From assembly GCA_009733775.1 (NCBI GenBank), contig WOGZ01000057.1, positions 1 through 64,000 on the forward strand: a stretch of 64,000 nt of DNA, written 5' to 3'. This DNA is from Alectoria sarmentosa (lineage: Eukaryota; Ascomycota; Lecanoromycetes; Lecanorales; Parmeliaceae). Below, piece by piece: positions 45,078 through 56,818 of this stretch (positions are counted from its first letter, which is position 1; each line of letters starts with the position of its first letter). Below the pieces are notes generated by a model that was not told the origin of the DNA, did no database searches, and saw nothing but the letters and a program-made list of their open reading frames with translations. The translations under genes were made by a program, and so were the position numbers.

Positions 45078-46309
45078 ATTGTTATTGTTGTTGTTGTTAT
45101 TGTAAGGACTGTGACTGAGCTAAGTATCATGCTAGGGATCTAAAGTCAGGATTGCCGCTGCTTTGATGCGAGGGAATGAATATCCGTGGGTGGGGGTTGG
45201 AGGAAAAGATCGCAGCATCTCGGCGCGTGCGAGCTCTTGGCGGGTATGGAGGTACAAAGGCGCAAGCTACAATTTGTAGGGAATATTTCCAATCAACATT
45301 TGAGATCTGGATTCGCTGGAATTTTTACAAAAGCTAATGAGTACGGCAAGGGAGTCCTTCTGATACAAAGGTTGCGGCAGGCTTGGCACTCTCCTCTCAC
45401 ATGGCCTTTTGAGAGCGCCTGTAGAGATACCGAATTTGAACTTCCATTGCTTGTTGTATCAAGTCAACGTCCGCAAACCGCATTGTGGGACGTTTCGTTG
45501 AGAGGTAGCTGGGTCTATACACACGGCTAGTGAGAGGCTTGAGGATGAAGACCCAAGGTTGAAAAAGTGATGCCACAATCTGGCAGGAAAGACGGAGAAT
45601 AGCCGCGTGCGAAGTCCATTGCGGTTCAAAGGTGGAGAGCAGATTAGGAAAGGAAGGGCATATTGGAGCCTCGTATCCTGATTTGGTCACTCGCAAGGCG
45701 TACGAAGATTGGAGTTGATAATGGCAGTGACAGGTTCAAGAAGACGGGGAGGCGTAAAGCAAACAAGACGCTTCATAATGATCTCGCGAGTCTCAAGGGC
45801 ATCAAACCTGATCACGGAACAGCTGAAAGGTAGGTTGATTTGATGGGCCGCTTCACTCTGATTAATGACATACCTGCACCTGCAGCCACAACAATCTAGA
45901 TGGATATTCCCGAAGCCAATCCCACTCTCCGAGAGACACTTGGTAAGGGGACGAAAAGAAAAGGACACGTGCTCGCATGTCCCCGCTGACTGGTATCACA
46001 TTATAACAACCGTACTATTTGTTCCAACGCGCCGAACATTTCGCCGTGAGCGCCTGGGGCATCGAAGGTGAGTGGTTGTCGAAAGAAAGGTGGCTTCGAA
46101 GGCGCGCCAAAAAGCAGGCTGATGGTACGACGAAGATGGCGAGGTATACAAAATCTCGAGCGCTCCCATACTTGAGAACGAAGGGGCTGAGAAAGACCGG
46201 GGGCCTGCCGAAAAAGATTCGACCCTTGGGGGGAAATGACCGGTGCCATTTAGAAGAACAGGCCTCCACAAAGTTCAGCTTCTCGTCCACGTTTTGGGTT
46301 GGGTCGGGC
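45078..46309. other. Intergenic region between the Smr and G-alpha genes
   Basis: Short frames only, none supported. It contains the Smr promoter, with a GTT/GTTATT triplet run about 45080-45102, and the G-alpha 3' untranslated region. Confidence 0.5.
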
Positions 46310-47666
46310 CTATAACAGACCACAATCACGAAGGTTCTCTTGAATAATGATATCTGTGGCCGATCATCAGCAGGTTTGAATGGAAGCAAGGCGCCAATTG
46401 ACATACCATTGACCGCCGCCATGACAAACCGTATTTGAGTGGTATCGGTAGCGCAGGTGAAGTGAGTATAAATCTGCTTGGTCTCGTGCTGATTCAGGGA
46501 AACGAATCGGTTCAGGATGTAGTCGCAGGCCGCAGCATAATCAGGTCCACCTTCAGCAATATTAGATCTGTGATGCTCCCGGCCGTTGTCGCCGATTTGG
46601 TTCAGCTTGCCTTCATAATCTGGGAAATAGTTCTTCATTGGGGATACGGGGAGTTTCTCCTTGAACCTATCGATCTTGTTCAAAAACAAGATGATCGAGG
46701 TCTTGACGAACCATCTGGAGTTGCAGATGGAGTCAAAGAGGGTGAGAGCTTCTTGCATTCGGTTGACGGTCTCGTCTTCGAAGAGCAATTGATCGTACTC
46801 TGAGATGGCAACGAGGAAAAGGATGGTGGTGACGTTCTCAAAGCAGTGGATCCATTTCTTCCGCTCGGATCGCTGACCTCCGACATCGAACATGCGGTAG
46901 GTCAGCTCGCCGATGATGAATGTAGTTTCGGTAATCCCAGTAGTCTTCACTCGAGATCGTAGAACATCTTGGTCGTTTGGTAGATAGTCGGGCTGGGCAA
47001 TCCGGCCGATAGAGTCGAAGTAACTAAGAAGAACGAATAAGCAAAGGCACATTTCGGGTAGTGAGAATGAACAAGGGCCTTGTCTGGAGACCCTTCTCAA
47101 GGCCCAAGCTGCAGATCCCTCATCCCCTCCACCTCGAGGCTGAGACTACTCACTATCTGGCCGAATCGTTGAGCTGGTACTCCCTTGAACGTTTGAAGCA
47201 TTCTTGAACGCCAGCGTCTTTCCATAGAGCATCTATGGCACTTCCAACCTCCGGCGGCAAACTCTCGCCTTCAATTTGTGCAGGCTGCATGAAGATGGTT
47301 TGGACGTGGTACTCAGTTCTCTGGTCGTCCAAAGGCAGCTCCAGTGATTCCATAGCCTCTAGTATGACGCGCATTGATTGGACGGTGTTGCTGTAAATGA
47401 TTTCTTTGAATGACTCTCGCTCATCCCGCGAGTAGCTGCCTTCGTGAATGAGTTTCATCTGCTTGAGGATTGTAGATTTGCCCGACTCTCCGGCACCTGG
47501 TACGGTGTTAGCCCTTGCCACTGTTTCATCGAGACCGGCAATCCTGACCGAGAAGAAGCATCTTGATTTCATTCCGTTGAGATAGCTTGTCGCGCTTCAA
47601 TTGGTTTTCGATCTGTTCGTTCCTCTCTTTCCCCTCCTTCTCCTCTGTGCTCATCCCGCAACCCAT
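46310..47666 (-). CDS. gna-1: Heterotrimeric G-protein alpha subunit, group I (GNA-1/FadA type)
   Basis: Membrane-bound GTPase relaying receptor signals to cAMP and MAPK pathways that govern growth, conidiation and virulence in fungi. Exons 47666-47549, 47496-47154, 47023-46611, 46550-46407 and 46353-46310 give exactly 353 aa, the usual length. MGCGMS at the N-terminus provides the myristoylation Gly2 and palmitoylation Cys3. GAGESGKST is the P loop. [12 protein letters not shown] carries the switch I Arg and Thr, [14 protein letters not shown] is switch II with the catalytic Gln, FLNKIDRF gives the NKxD motif, and TCATDT the SAK-like loop. The C-terminus DCGLL keeps the Cys four residues from the end. 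The intron 46551-46610 uses a GC donor and is 60 nt without a stop, so retention would give a 373-aa protein. The identity is certain. Confidence 0.97.
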
Positions 47667-50407
47667 CTTGGCTGTGGTTGAAGGCTTTCACGATTACGGC
47701 ACGAGCGAGGGATCTCAAACGGGCTCTATCTGATTAAGCGGTCAGTCTCCGACATGGACACAAGGATAAGTGATGAGGAATGAGAAGCGACGTCATGGAT
47801 GCATTGATGGGTGTGAAGGAAAAGCGCAGCACTGTAGTGATGAAGCTTCGGGTGGATGGGGCCTGTTTGATCTGAGGGTCTGGAACCATGGTACGGCTGC
47901 GGCCAAGGCGGTGTGCGGTGGAAGCGCAATCAGACGGACAGGACTAGAGCTCACCGTAGATGTCGGGTTTTGTCCACTGAGCTTTGCGCTCCTCCGAGAC
48001 AGGTCTGTATGGTTGTGACGGAGCGAGTGGCGGCGCTGATGAAAGCGTCGAGGAGTGGCAGGTTGCAAGATTTCTTTCCGGGGCTGTTCGTTCGGCGCTA
48101 GCGTTGTACGAACGGCCCGCTACCGACTGTTGAGGAGAAAGGGAAGAAGAGGAAGGCAGAGGGGAGTGATTCTGTACAACGCGCAGCAGCACAATGGAAC
48201 GAGGAAATGCTGTGTCCTGTCGTGGATGGAGGAAGGAAACGATTTTGATAGTCTCGGAGAGGAGGAGCTTGGAAAGGAGGAAGGGGAAGGGATCGGCAGC
48301 AAAGTTTTGGCTAAGCCGGCAGGGTTTTAGACTCTTGCCCTTAAACGCCTTGTGGCAATGGGACTGGGACCGGTCTTTGTCTCATGCAAGGGCACTGGGT
48401 ACTTCCATTTAATGGGAAATGTAGCAGAAAAAGTAGGTAGAAAGGAAGTCAGGATACTTTGATATTGAGTACTCATGTATCAGTCCAACAAGTGGGGAAG
48501 ACGATTGGGTTTTTTACTCGAGAGGCTGCGGGCAAAGCTGAAGGGTGTTCTGTAATCCGGATTACTATAGCACGGCGGCGCAGTCATTATGCCTTTGGGT
48601 GAATCCAGAATCCAGAATCCATCATGATGCATCGTCATCATCATTGAGTGATTTTGGCTGGCTTCTACCCATGGTCCAATTGTCATTGGTTTGATGGACA
48701 AGGACGTCGTTTCAAGGTCAGAGATCCGATACATGATTCCTTCTACCTACTGGCTACCGAGGAAAGATGGAGGATCTTGATGCATGCATTTCAAGAGCGC
48801 GATTTCTTGTCTACCTTAACTCTTTCTATGATGTTTCGAAGTATTCAGGCCATTGATTTGTTTTCCTCCAAGCAAAAAGGTCCTTTTCCAAGCATCAAAC
48901 ATGTCAGCCAAGCAAAGTGCAAGCCGAGTGGTCAGGGATGCCATTCCCCCATCCCCTCCCGAACCGTGTAGATCGATTCGCTAGTAGTCCTTTGGGACAG
49001 CTGGCACCCCCGCCAAAGTCAAAAAAGGGAGCCCTCTTGCCCGTAGCTTCGTCAATACTCCGTATTCCGTCAAAGCTACGGTATTTAGTTACAGACCCTT
49101 TTTGTAGGCGTATGGACAATTGGACATGCGAGCTGGAGCAAGTGTAAATACTAAATCGGGAGGTGATGGCGCTTGCTCACTTGTTCCGACTGCTCCCCGC
49201 ATAACAGTGAGCTCGCTGCAGCGGCTCTAACTCAACTAGGGCGGTGAAGGAGTAGAGTCTGTAGAGATGCACACTGCATGCATCATCGACTTGCAAAGCA
49301 CTCTTGGTATTGGCATTCTCCATTTCCGCTTCCCCAACAAGACAACAGCAGACACCAATTTCTGCCTCGGAGGTATCTTCCTACTATCTATACTTATCAT
49401 TCGCAGCGCAAAGCCCACCCTATCCGGAACGTAATGGAGGACTGCGAGGCAACAATCCCGATAGAGATCTCATAGGAGCTCCATAGACCCTGAAAATTGG
49501 CCATCTCACAACTTTTGCTTACTGAACGTGACTGTAACCTCGAGGCATTCAGTCCATGCAATCTCAAGCCTAAACCTAGGGTCAACACTGAGCAAAGGAG
49601 TCGAGACTTATTCTTGGCCCTTCGGTTGTCCTATCAGGCCGTCAAGTTTACGGAAGATATCTGGGCCCCGAAGACCTGCCGCTATACAAATGTCGGCACC
49701 GCAAGTCCTGCACATGCCAAGAAAATGGTCCAGCTGTCGGACAACGCCCCGGCCCAAGGGCTGCCTGGTCAAGCGCTTAGAGCTGCTTCGGATTCGTACC
49801 TTACGAGGCCCCCACTTGAGGGCCCATGCCCCTATCAGGCCCTAGATTCAGGCTATCGACTCCCAGGAAAGATTTCTAGCCTACTAGGGTCTTTAGCTAC
49901 AGGGCTGCCTTCCGAAAGTAGGGTTAGGGCTGCTACTAGCGCTGTGCAGGACTTTCGGTGCCGACCTCTGTACCATCGCTGTCAGATAACCATGCTAAAA
50001 AAATACTTACGTGTGATATAGCCTCCTGACAAAGCCAGTAGCCCAGATGCCTACTCAGCTAAATAAAGATGATCACGACGTAAGAGATCTGGAACGGTGA
50101 ATCAAATGCGGTCCTATTTCTGTGCATTGGGATACCGGACGAGTCAGGAAGGAGAGAGGCCTTCCTTTCATTCCCAAAATTGAATTCGCCCCATCAGCCG
50201 CAATGTGCCAAGCATACTGCGTGTCTACCCGCAGATCCTGTAGTCCGTTCAACATACCAGATGAACAGGCTGTGGATGTTTTTCATGGAATCTGCTTACA
50301 TCGATCTCGCCCATCGCTCGATTCGCGTGCTGAAGCTTGTGAGCGTGAGTGGTGAGAGCGTTGGTGCCGTTGGCTGAATACGAACGATAGTAACAACGGG
50401 CATTGAG
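47667..50407. other. 2.7-kb intergenic region
   Basis: No supported gene. 47667-48300 is presumably the long G-alpha 5' region. The stretch 49550-50040 differs from its surroundings: it is rich in CTAG, CTACTAGGG and GGGTTAGGG-like words and holds a 174-codon frame (49497-50021) with no family resemblance, so it may be a repeat remnant. Confidence 0.45.
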
Positions 50408-53400
50408 CTACTTGAATGAGGCGGGCGAGAGAATGGGTTTGGCGATTTCTTCGATCAGAAAGGCAGAAGGAACCCAACCTTTGGAAGAGTCATTGGATTT
50501 TTTGGCAAAACACCAACCTGTAAGTTTCGTCAATGGATGAAAAAGGAACGACCACAGTGGAGCTATTACCCCTTTCTGTTTTCAGCACTTGTACGATTTC
50601 ATCTTTCATAAGAGTTAGCTCATTTGAATTTAGCCCTGCAAAGTCAAAAAGAGCTTTGTAAATATCATCTCTGGTGGTTGGGAAAGCAATAGGTGGCGGG
50701 GAGGGTGATACTCGAGATGCGGAATCTGCTCTATCATGGTTGCCACTATGGACGACCGCAGTGGACGTAGCGTCAAGTTCGAATGGCCCCAAATTGACCC
50801 AAAGCTCCGATCTCAGTCCCACCATTCCGGCCATATCAAGTTCTGGCCCAGAAGAAGCTAGTTCTGGCATAGGACTAGGGCCATTGATAAGTCGGTTGGC
50901 GATTCTTCGCAGCATAACTTGGGTTGAGTCTCCGATAAGGTAGTCAGGTTTGGAGTAATGCGCTATCCTATCATAATATTGGCGCTGTTGAGGCATATCA
51001 GGTGAGTCCCATTTCTGGGGACGTTTCTGCTGGCTAGGAGATCGGCCAGCCCATCGATTCGAGGTAACCGCAGAGCTCTGTCGGTGTTCTGCAGGCGAAC
51101 GCAGGATCGTCAGCAACCGACGGGGCGACCAAAATGGAGAATGGTACTGACTTTCCCTCGAACCTTCGTCCTGCAACAGAGACCTCGGAAACCTGCTGAT
51201 CGGATAGTTGTCGTCTGGCCCAAAGCGGAGCGAAATTTCAGTGATGGCGAGCTGAGTGGAGAGCTCAACACGGATAATGCTCATTTTGAATTGACATTTT
51301 CGAATCATTCGTTCAATCACGTCTGGTGTGATGAAAGCTTGCTTTGCATCCCGTCCCCGATCCCTCTCCTGAATGACAAAGAACAGGTCGTAGCCAGGTT
51401 GCATCCGATTTCGCATGAACTTTCCAAGCTCACTGATTTCTTTGCTGTCCTCCAGCAATCGGCAGTATATATTCCCTGTAACATCACTTAGCGTATTGTC
51501 CCGAGAAAACGATCATATTACCAACCTTTGATGTGAACAGTCCCATTAGTTGCGAGCTCCACGGCTTGAGACTTTTCAAAGTAAAAGCTTGAAGCGATCA
51601 TGCGAAGCGCTAATTTTTGGATTCTGCTATCTGAACCTGACATCTCACGGACCTTTTCTTGGATATACGGCATACGCTCCACTTCATCAAAGCGAGGCGG
51701 GTCTTCGTTCAGTTGCGGGTTGAGTCGTACATATTTGGCTCTATGGCTTGAAGGCGGTGAAAGCACAGTCATGTAAGAATGCCAAGCCTTCTCCGAGTCT
51801 AGAGCGGATGCTATATGGTCGGCTGCAATTCTAGACAAGGACCTAGCATACGAAAACATCCCTGAACGTGGTGATGAGACCTTCTCGGTGGATGTGAGCA
51901 CGGTCGAGTTGTACGAGGTGCCAACAGAAATGACAACGTCCGGCAATTCATTTTCTAAGTCCGGCCATATGAGCTTCCGCTCTTTGTCGGCAATTTGGAT
52001 CGGGTTGTTGTGGTAGATAGCACCGTCCGTGTAGACCTGTTTTGAAGGCCCATGACAAAAGGGCTTGAACATGCGAGGTGCTGCCGAAGTGGCTCTTGCA
52101 CTAAGAAATCATCAGTAACGTGTATCGTGATATCCTTTTCACTTCCTCTTACGCTTCCCATATTTTCACTTCCGATACCAATTTTTCTGGCCTTTGGAAG
52201 AGATACGGGACTGGGCAGTGTCAGCAAGGACGAGGCTACAACGATCTGATTTTATTTTCTGGTACTAACGCTTTTCTCCATTAAAACGATTGTAGTTGGC
52301 CAAGACAACAGCCGACCCAGACGCTGAAGTTGATGTTACAGCAACCTTCACGTCGGATCCGTAGGACGCGTGTGGTCGAGAGCCTCCGAAAAGGTGTTCA
52401 TTTTCCGAGTATGCACTGACCAAGGCATCCTGGAGGGGCCGGGTTTTGTACTTTGAGTGATTGCGATTGTCAATGAACCATCCAATGCCAGGGACACTAC
52501 CACCTGTACGACGCGTGAAAGCCTGTTTGCACAAATCTTCGAAGTGCCGAGTACACTGTTCCACAGACCAGTTTTTGGCCGCAAGTCCAAGTGCTATCAA
52601 GCCTCCTGTGCTGAATATCACTGTATATTAGCCATCGTATTGACTCTTGGGCAGCAAGGGGCATTAAAAGCTAACCCAGTGCCAACGATCAATTCAAAGA
52701 AGCATTGTATGGCCAGTCTACCTCCTAAGGCTTGCTCAATCTGTCGTAGTATCTCCAATTCGACAATGCCACGAATCCCGCCTCTGATATCGCTGTTAGA
52801 GGTTCGACATACAAAAAGAGAACTCTGTGTGTCTAACATACCCATCCAATGTTAGAATGCGTATACCTGCTGCATCTGGTTTGAGGAAGACTCTCCAACA
52901 CCCGTACCTCGACCGCCTATTTGACGATTCTAACGGGCAACCGTCTATCTCGATCATGGTCCTGCCCCGAGAATGACCATACGCTCGAAGACAAGGTGTA
53001 CATATAATATGACCGCATGGTAGCGCATGTTCTGGAGGTTCAAACAAGCAGGAGAAGCATGTGGAGTGACTGATAAATGCTTCAGGTCGACCTCTTGCAG
53101 CATGATTGTAGAAGTGAACCATAACCTCATCTTTGTGAATTTCTGCCGCAGGTGTGCCTTCAAGCTCACCCTCTTCTTGGACCTTTGAACGTAGTCTTTT
53201 GAGTAAGCTATCTAAGCTCGAATAGACATCTATTTGGAACTTTTCGCGATAGGCCTTAAACGAGAACGTCGAAACGTAAGGGCCTACCGCCAGGACCTTA
53301 CCACTCTGAAGCTGATGGCCCTTTGAGCCGTGCTACGACGATAAGTTTGTCAGACCTCCTTAGCATCAACGGAATGACCACTAGGACAAGACTCACACCG

Positions 53401-55531
53401 CAGCGTACATTCACACATCTGGCTCCACCTCCAAAATTGACGTATTCGCAAGGCCAGTGGCGGTCGCAGAAGTTCTCTAAAGCGTCATCTATATGATCAA
53501 CGTATTGTGGAAATATTTGCGCTGCGGTCCCTAACAGAAGTCACTATCAGCTTCCAAATTCCGGATTATTGGGAGACCGACCTCTGATTTTCGATCTCGC
53601 CGAGTCCAACATGATGCAGGATGCAACCATGTAACTCAACTCTGTGAAAATTGTCTGGCCGTCTATCGTGGCCTCCCATACCTCCATGAGATTTATTGCC
53701 AGCTTCAGGATGTTTCCACCAAAGTCAAGCGGAATTGGACTATTTGTAAAAGAAGCCTGCACAAAATCAAACGGACTGTCTAGATCGCAAGCGAAGTGAT
53801 CGAACGCATATTGTATGTACGGTTGCAATTCATCAGCGTCGAGTAACATTCGAAGCTCGGCTTTGCGTTCTCTTGCATCTTCGCAAGCCAATGTGATATC
53901 ACTATAGAGCTTACTCACTTGGTCATGTATCAAGTTTGGCCGGCCGCTAGTGGGAATTCGGACGACACTCACAGACCTATAGTAAGATTCGAGCAACTGC
54001 TCGACGCTTTCAATAGGTTTGCCGCGTTCGCGCCAGTATTGCGCATACTTCATGAAGGTGGCGTTTTGAAATACTGTCCTAGACAGGTTCTCGAAAAGGC
54101 AGGAGGTGGAAGTAGGAGTGTGCCACAATGCTGGATCGAGGTCATTCTCTGAAGCGTTAAGGACAATGATTGCATGCGGAAGCACTGGCTGATTGGACGA
54201 CTTTTCAAGGGCGGCTGCCGCCCAGTTGATCAGCTTTTCAAAAACGCTCTCGATGACTCTATGAAAATTTAGTGGTGACGAGACGAACAAGCCACGGAGA
54301 ACCAGGGGCGAATGATCACCTTGGATTTTTGAGCACGAAAACCACCACATCAGAAAATGTGTATAGAAGGCGCGGGTACAGATGTGTGACCGCAAATTCC
54401 CTACCCCTCTTGACATTTGTATCGGCCCAGGTGATCTCACGCTCCGAGGTATGACGGATCTTTTGCACCTTCTCCTCAAAAGAGCCGATTCTGCCGATTT
54501 TAGAGGGTCTGTCTTTCCTTTTTAGTCTGGCTCCGAGCGGCTCTCGTTCGCCGCCCTCCAGGCCTTCGCAGTCTGCATAAAGTATAGGATTGTTTGACAT
54601 GGCAGTCTTGGGATCTGAATATAAATGTACGTCACCAGAGGTCGGAACGTCTAACCCAACGGCGCCTACGACTGGAGTCGGGAAGCTCTCTGTTTCTTTT
54701 GTGCTGAGGTCGATGACCAATTTGATGATGGTACTCTTTCCGGCTCCTATCTAAAGGTCAACAATGTCTCCCGTTTTCACAAGCCTGATATACTGACCGG
54801 TCTGGCCAACGAAAGATACCAGGCTCGGAAACCGATGATCGCGCACACGGGATGTCCAATCTGAGCCCCGACGAGGTAATGGGCCGAGAGTGTCGGCCAT
54901 AATGGCTGCATATCTCCCATAGTCGCGGAATGTAGGAAGGTCAGTATCCTCTCTAACGACACCGAACCACGTCGCATCTTCGTCGTTCCTGTGTAGAGCA
55001 TCTTGTTCGGCTGAAGTGATTCTGGCTTCTAAGACAGCCTTGATTTTCTTAGCAACAGTGTGGTCAGTCTTCTCATGTGGAACAGATCCTGGAGCCAGGC
55101 GATTCATCTTGTGTGGGAGTTGTGTGTCCCAGCATAGAGTACAAAAAGTGCCATCACAGACATTGCAGTATTCACGATAAGTACCATGTCTTCCACAATG
55201 GTCACAGAGTTGGTGGCCAGAATTTTGCCGACTTGTGCTTCTGCTTTGCACAGAACTGGTTTGAGTATCTCTGATAGATGACAATGTCAATGGAGGCAGG
55301 TGTTTCAAATGGTGCGGGTGACACACATGAGCTCATACGGTCCGCGGCCATCCCTGCTCCGCACAAGTCCAGAATCTTGATCAGTCCGCCTGGACAATTG
55401 TCCTGAAGAAGGTGGATCTGACAGGTCGAGCAGACTAATCGGCGGTTGAGAAGGAGCGTTTCTAGATCAGTGTCAGAATTCAATCCAGTATCATGGCAAG
55501 GGTTGCTGTTGCACAAACAGTGTGACCTCAT
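50408..55531 (-). CDS. Multidomain protein: Cys-rich fingers, P-loop NTPase, RING-like finger, patatin-like domain, SH3
   Basis: Twelve exons: 55531-55339, 55268-54798, 54746-54320, 54258-53582, 53530-53397, 53332-52842, 52783-52676, 52610-52270, 52210-52153, 52100-51526, 51475-50570 and 50517-50408. They sum to 4491 nt, an unbroken 1496 aa. Cys-rich clusters lie near the N-terminus (LVCSTC; LCDHCGRHGTYREYCNVCDGTFCTLCW). A P loop GQTGAGKST at ~220 is completed across an intron; DCEGL ~65 residues on suits a GTPase. A RING-like finger (CFSC...CGHIICTPC) is at ~727-752. The patatin domain has DGGGIRG (~798) and the DGA of VYTDGAIYHNNP (~992), but the GxSxG nucleophile reads GTGTGG. A C-terminal SH3 runs ~1427-1485 (YKALFDFAGLNSNELTL to KGWVPSAFL). 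The start is uncertain; an upstream frame opens at an ATG at 55745. It is divergent from the NACHT gene. Fungal homologues with part of this plan exist but are uncharacterised to my knowledge. Confidence 0.85.
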
Positions 55532-56818
55532 CTCTGCTTGAAGCAAAATTGAGCGCAGAAGTGCTCACACTTGGTCCGCATACGGATCCGCCGGACATCT
55601 CTAATGTCGTTTGAGGCGTCGCCGGTCGAGAGAAATGCATCAAGTCGGTCTCCGGCTGCAACTGGCTAAGATCATAGTAATGACTGAAATTTTGGCTTTT
55701 ATGTCTTGATCCAGATCCCAGAGAAGCATTGGTGTCACTGTCCATTGGAAAAGCAGTGTGCTGAGGTAATGGGCTCACGTTGTGAAAAAAGAAGCCTGCA
55801 ACGCGTGAGAGCTCAATACAATTATTCACACCAAAGAAAGATCGTCTGAGGAGTCAGAGAAAATGACATCTAGCTAGATAGCATTTCTCAGCCTGGTCTG
55901 AAAGTTTTGCCCCTATCGCTTACGTGAGGCGCGCAAGAATCATGGTAACATTGCCCGAAAGCTGCGTTAACGCGATTGGATACATCAGCGACGCGTCTTA
56001 GCGAGCCACCGGCCAGACATGCTCAGCAGGATCGAATTGTGCCTCGCGTGGGTGATCTGGGGAGCCACTGAGCCTCCAAGATATACCTTAGGATCTAGGT
56101 CCGTAGATCTGCCAGTACTCTCCAAGTCCAAGCATGTTCGGCTCCTCTTACCTGGAGTCTTAGAAATTAGAATACTGAATAAGTCCATTTCGGGAGCAAT
56201 ATGCACAAGTACCTAGTACACAGTCATTGCCAGATTTTCCGCCCATGGCGAAGCTGAAGTGGCCACTCGCTAGCAGACCAGGCTGCATGACATGAACGTC
56301 TTGGTTTAGATAGATCCGCCCCAATGCAAGAAAGTGCCGCAAGTCAACCTTCTGCAAATCAATTATGCATACCTAGTTCAAACATCACGTTCTCTAGAAT
56401 CCTGCAAGCATGCGCCCATGTAAGGCGCTGTCCAAAGGCGAAATTCTTTTCATGTTCTCAGCTTCTCCAACGCCACTTAGACTGATACCTGGGGAGCAAT
56501 ATCTTCCTGCTCCGCCGCAAGCAGAGAGACATTCTTCTATACAGCCCCCACACGTTATGCAGGTTTTTTCACATTTTGCAGAAGCGATGGTGGAATCCGG
56601 ACGGGAACATATGGATGGATCGAAGTGCTCGACTCGTTGTGAGCTTCCGATTAGTTGTGAGGGAAGCAGGGGTGGCTTGTGCCAAGCAAGCAGATAAGCG
56701 CTCGGCCTCGTTCCGCGAACCTTGTAAAATAAAATAAGGCTAAGATGTAAAGTAAAGTAAAGTACACAGTACTCGCGAGCGCCCGATATAAGGTCTTCAT
56801 AACCCCACAGTCACCGGT
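55532..56818. promoter_or_regulatory. Shared upstream region of the divergent patatin and NACHT genes
   Basis: About 1.3 kb separates the two start codons. The part nearest the patatin gene (55541-55745) stays open from an ATG at 55745 and could be a 5' exon in another phase. I see no repeat or binding site that I can name. The 100 bp before the NACHT start contain an AT-rich AAAGTAAAGTA repeat (about 56745-56765). Confidence 0.5.
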
